Source: Bifidobacterium sp.
GTDB taxonomy: Bacteria > Actinomycetota > Actinomycetes > Actinomycetales > Bifidobacteriaceae
Direction: 5' to 3'
Assembly: GCA_022739095.1 (NCBI GenBank)
Contig: JAIJEI010000083.1
Location: forward strand, 1 to 8,220
DNA: 8,220 bases
Part shown: positions 5,651 through 8,220 of the stretch, piece after piece
Numbering within the stretch: the stretch's first letter is position 1
Layout: every line of letters starts with the position of its first letter
Position numbers and translations under genes: made by a program
The notes under the pieces: generated by a model
What the model saw: only the letters and a program-made list of their open reading frames with translations
Database searches by the model: none
Told to the model about the DNA's origin: nothing

Positions 5651-6988
5651 CTACCGCCGCTGAGCATCTGCGATGCCGATGGCGACGCCGAGGATGGCCG
5701 GAACCACCCAGCCGAGCTGGTATTGCTGCAAGGGCAGTATGGCCAGCGCCGCGTCCAGCCAGCTGATGGAGCCGCCGAAGACGGCGACCAAGCTGGAGAT
5801 GCAGGTGGCGAAAGAGGCGATGCCCACCAGCAGCACGGTCCAGAAGTAGACGCGCGGGAATCGTGCGCCGAGCGATCTGTGGGTCAGCGCCAGCAGCACC
5901 AGCACGATGGCGATCGGATACAGTGCGGACAACACCGGCACGGAGACCTTGATGATCGCGCTCAGCCCGGCGTTGGACACGATAAAACTGAACACGGTGA
6001 AGATGACCTGCCAGGTGCGGTAGCTCAACATTCGGCCGGCGACGGTACGGAACCGAGTATGGAAGTAGGTGGCGCAGGTGCCGATCAGCCCGGTGCATAC
6101 GTTGAGGCAGGCGATGACGAACACGATGCCAAGGAACGCGGTACCGAATGTGCCGAACAGGGATGAGGTGAGGTTGGTGAGCACGGTAGCGCCTGTGTCT
6201 TTGGCGGGATTGATGGTGGCGATGGCGCCGGATACCACACCCACGTAGCTCAGCGCGCCGTAGATCACGATCAGCAGTACGCCGGTGCCGAGCCCGGCGT
6301 ATGCGGTCTCCTTCTGCACTTGCGATTCGTCATCGACTTGTTGGGCGCGGATATTCGCGGAAATCACGATGCCGAAGTAGAGCGCGGCGAGCAGATCCAT
6401 GGTCTGGTAGCCATCGAGGAAGTCGCGCGCGATCTGGTTTGTGAAGTAGTCGCCCATCGGTTTGGCCGGGGTGCCGATGCCGTGGACCAGACAGGCGACG
6501 AACAGGACAGCAATGAGCACCAGCAGCAACGGTCCCATGAACCGCCCGAGCACCTTGGAGAGTTTCTCAGGATGCTGGGCGAACAGGAACGCCAGCGCGA
6601 AGAACACGAGCGAGTAGATGAGTTGGGCCAGCCAGCCGTAGGAGGACGGCACGAAAGGCACCACCATCATTTCGAATGAGGTGGTCGCCGTACGCGGAAT
6701 CGCAAAGCAGGGGCCGATGGTGAGCATGATCGCCACGCCGAGGAACAAGGCGAATTTGGGGGAGACCCGGCCGGCGAGTTTGTCGAAGCCGCCGGCGAAG
6801 GTGACCGCCAGCACGCCGAGAATCGGCAAACCGACTGCGGAGACGATGAAGCCGATGGCCGCCGGTATGGTCGCGGAACCGGCCTGCGCACCAACAAACG
6901 GCGGGAAAATCAGATTGCCCGCTCCAAAGAACATCGAAAAGAAGGTGAAGGTCATCACCAACCGCTGGCGTGCGACAAGTTTGTTCAT
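5651..6988 (-). CDS. brnQ: Branched-chain amino acid:cation symporter, BrnQ/LIVCS family
   Basis: This is a 445-residue inner-membrane transporter of the LIV-II family, which imports leucine, isoleucine and valine with Na+ or H+. The family signature FSMFFGAGNLIFPPFVG sits at residues 17-33 in helix 1, followed by about twelve hydrophobic segments. IGPCFAIPRTATTSFEM (around 90-107) and the helix DLLAALYFGIVISANIRA after a DGYQTMD turn are also typical of BrnQ. The length is normal and the protein ends QRR at TAG 5651-5653. The ATG at 6988 places the signature immediately after a short charged N-terminus and has AGAAAGG about 9 nt upstream. The tal terminator lies only 41 bp before the start, so a promoter of its own must fit in about 40-60 bp; none is convincing, and partial read-through from tal is possible. 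Confidence 0.93.
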   Translation of the reverse strand: MNKLVARQRLVMTFTFFSMFFGAGNLIFPPFVGAQAGSATIPAAIGFIVSAVGLPILGVLAVTFAGGFDKLAGRVSPKFALFLGVAIMLTIGPCFAIPRTATTSFEMMVVPFVPSSYGWLAQLIYSLVFFALAFLFAQHPEKLSKVLGRFMGPLLLVLIAVLFVACLVHGIGTPAKPMGDYFTNQIARDFLDGYQTMDLLAALYFGIVISANIRAQQVDDESQVQKETAYAGLGTGVLLIVIYGALSYVGVVSGAIATINPAKDTGATVLTNLTSSLFGTFGTAFLGIVFVIACLNVCTGLIGTCATYFHTRFRTVAGRMLSYRTWQVIFTVFSFIVSNAGLSAIIKVSVPVLSALYPIAIVLVLLALTHRSLGARFPRVYFWTVLLVGIASFATCISSLVAVFGGSISWLDAALAILPLQQYQLGWVVPAILGVAIGIADAQRR

Positions 6989-7028
6989 TACGGTTCGGCC
7001 TTTCTCTCCTGTGCTCGTACCACTGTAG

Positions 7029-7070
7029 CAACAAACGCAAGAAGCCCCGACCGGTTGGGGTCGGGACTTC
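7029..7070 (-). terminator. Rho-independent terminator of the transaldolase gene
   Basis: Arms 7041-7052 and 7059-7070 pair over 12 positions around a 6-nt loop. In the - strand transcript the single irregular position is a G-U wobble, while in the + strand transcript it would be a C-A mismatch. The - strand continues with the T-rich run TTGCGTTTGTTG (7040 down to 7029). Both facts orient the terminator to tal, whose stop is 46 nt upstream, and insulate brnQ from this highly expressed gene. Confidence 0.85.
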
Positions 7071-7087
7071 TGTGAGCTAATCAGTTA

Positions 7088-7104
7088 ATGCGCGAAATGC
7101 GCAT
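7088..7104. repeat. Small hairpin in the tal 3' untranslated region
   Basis: ATGCGC 7088-7093 and GCGCAT 7099-7104 form a 6-bp stem with a 5-nt loop, between the tal stop and its terminator. It could help protect the 3' end of an abundant mRNA, but a stem this short may also be chance. Confidence 0.3.
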
Positions 7105-7116
7105 CAGCTAATGATC

Positions 7117-8220
7117 TCAGGCGTTCACGCGGTCGATGCCGGACTGGACGTCAGCCAGCACGGAATCCCAGGACTTGATGAAGGCGGCGACACCGTCGGC
7201 CTCCAGCTTGTCGGTGACGTCCTTGAGGTTGATGCCCAGCTCAGCCAGCTTGTTGATGACGGCGTGGGACTCCTCGTAGGTGCCCTCGATGGACGGAGCG
7301 CCGTTGCCGTGGTCGGCCAGAGCGTTCAGGGTCTTCTCCGGCATGGTGTTGACGATGTGCTTGGCAACGAGCTCGTCAACATACTTGCAGTCGGAGTAGG
7401 CGGCGTTCTTGGTACCGGTGGAGGCCCACAGCGGACGCTGGACCTTGGCGCCCTTGGCGGCCAGGTCGGCCCAACGCGGATCCTCGGCGAACTTCTTCTC
7501 GAAGAGCTCGTAAGCCAGACGGGCGTTGGCCACAGCGGCCTTGCCCTCCAGAGTCTTGGCCTCGTCGGAGCCGTTGGCTTCCAGCAGCTTGTCGACGGCG
7601 GTGTCCACGCGGGAGACGAAGAAGGAAGCGACGGAGCCAATGTGCTTCAGGTCGTGGCCGTTGGCGTCAGCCTGGGCGATGCCCTCGATGAAGGCGTCGA
7701 TGACCTGCTCGTAGCGCTCGAGCGAGAAGATCAGGGTGACATTCACGGAGATGCCCTTGGCCAGGGTGGCGGTGATGGCCGGCAGGCCTTCGAGGGTTGC
7801 CGGGATCTTGATCATGGCGTTCGGACGGTTGACCTTCTCCCAGAGTTCCACAGCCTGCTTGGCGGTGTTCTCGGTGTCGTGGGCCAGACGCGGGTCGACC
7901 TCGATGGAGACGCGGCCGTCGACGAAGTCGGTAGCCTCAGCGATCTCGCGGAAGATGTCGGTGGCGTTGCGCACGTCGGTGGTGGTGAGCTCGCGGACGG
8001 CGGTCTCAACGTCAACCTTGCCGAGCTCCTTGAGCTGGGCGTCGTACGGGCCGACCTGGCTCAGGGCCTTCTGGAAGATGGACGGGTTGGTGGTGACGCC
8101 GACCACGTTCTTGTTGGCGATGAGGTCCTGCAGGGAGCCGGACTCGATGCGGGAGCGGGACAGGTCGTCCAGCCAGATGGAAACGCCGTTGTCGGACGTG
8201 CGCTGAGTTGCTTCAGTCAT
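7117..8220 (-). CDS. tal: Transaldolase
   Basis: This is a complete 367-residue cytoplasmic transaldolase, which exchanges a dihydroxyacetone unit between sedoheptulose-7-phosphate/glyceraldehyde-3-phosphate and erythrose-4-phosphate/fructose-6-phosphate. In bifidobacteria this supplies the phosphoketolase (bifid) shunt. The order of motifs matches the long actinobacterial Tal type: SIWLDDLSR (14-22), VGVTTNPSIF (40-49), VSIEVDPR (104-111), the Schiff-base lysine K138 in NAMIKIPAT, SVASFFVSRVD (196-206), and RPLWASTGTKN (262-272), whose Arg and Ser contact substrate phosphate. The start ATG is the final three bases of the window, so its ribosome binding site and promoter are not visible. Codon choice is strongly biased to preferred C- and G-ending codons, fitting high expression. 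A clear terminator follows the stop. Confidence 0.96.
   Translation of the reverse strand: MTEATQRTSDNGVSIWLDDLSRSRIESGSLQDLIANKNVVGVTTNPSIFQKALSQVGPYDAQLKELGKVDVETAVRELTTTDVRNATDIFREIAEATDFVDGRVSIEVDPRLAHDTENTAKQAVELWEKVNRPNAMIKIPATLEGLPAITATLAKGISVNVTLIFSLERYEQVIDAFIEGIAQADANGHDLKHIGSVASFFVSRVDTAVDKLLEANGSDEAKTLEGKAAVANARLAYELFEKKFAEDPRWADLAAKGAKVQRPLWASTGTKNAAYSDCKYVDELVAKHIVNTMPEKTLNALADHGNGAPSIEGTYEESHAVINKLAELGINLKDVTDKLEADGVAAFIKSWDSVLADVQSGIDRVNA

Noticed and set aside
5573..6166. A 197-codon + strand open frame
   Set aside because: It is antisense to brnQ and its Asp/Glu/Gln/His-rich translation is the usual shadow of a hydrophobic protein read on the opposite strand.

Overview
The window looks like chromosome of a Bifidobacterium, most likely of the B. 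longum group. Support comes from the roughly 60-65% GC core genes, the bifidobacterial-type L-lactate dehydrogenase C-terminus, the 367-residue transaldolase of the bifid shunt, and strong GGAGG-type ribosome binding sites. This assignment rests on recognising protein sequences by eye; no search was run.

Left part, + strand (1-4190): the 3' end of ldh overlaps by 4 nt a Cof-type HAD phosphatase gene. A 112-bp intergenic region follows, packed with TTGAAC motifs. It carries a plausible promoter whose -10 overlaps a perfect 8-4-8 palindrome. Downstream is a 518-residue protein that joins an N-terminal XRE/CI-type DNA-binding domain to a complete AlaA-type alanine aminotransferase. Three bases later a MATE-family exporter starts at a TTG codon, so the two are almost certainly cotranscribed. 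The palindrome is the natural candidate for autoregulation by the fusion protein. This module (DNA-binding aminotransferase, its operator and a linked exporter) is the most interesting thing here.

Middle part (4191-5650): this looks like a disturbed accessory patch. A promoter-like hexamer, a very strong ribosome binding site and a start codon on the + strand lead into an open frame that stops after 29 codons. Facing it on the - strand is a polytopic membrane protein gene of lower GC (about 50% in sampled lines), which carries a frameshift near 4556. The membrane protein has an apparent internal duplication with two CPA...C loops. A strong 12-bp hairpin lies at 5552-5580.

Right part, - strand (5651-8220): a BrnQ-type branched-chain amino acid symporter, then a rho-independent terminator, then the complete transaldolase gene, whose start codon is the last three bases of the window.

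How the genes relate: ldh consumes pyruvate, the AlaA domain interconverts pyruvate and alanine, and transaldolase feeds the sugar-phosphate pathway that ends in pyruvate. BrnQ and the MATE protein move amino acids or other small molecules across the membrane. A link between pyruvate/alanine status and exporter expression is a reasonable hypothesis, but it is inference only.
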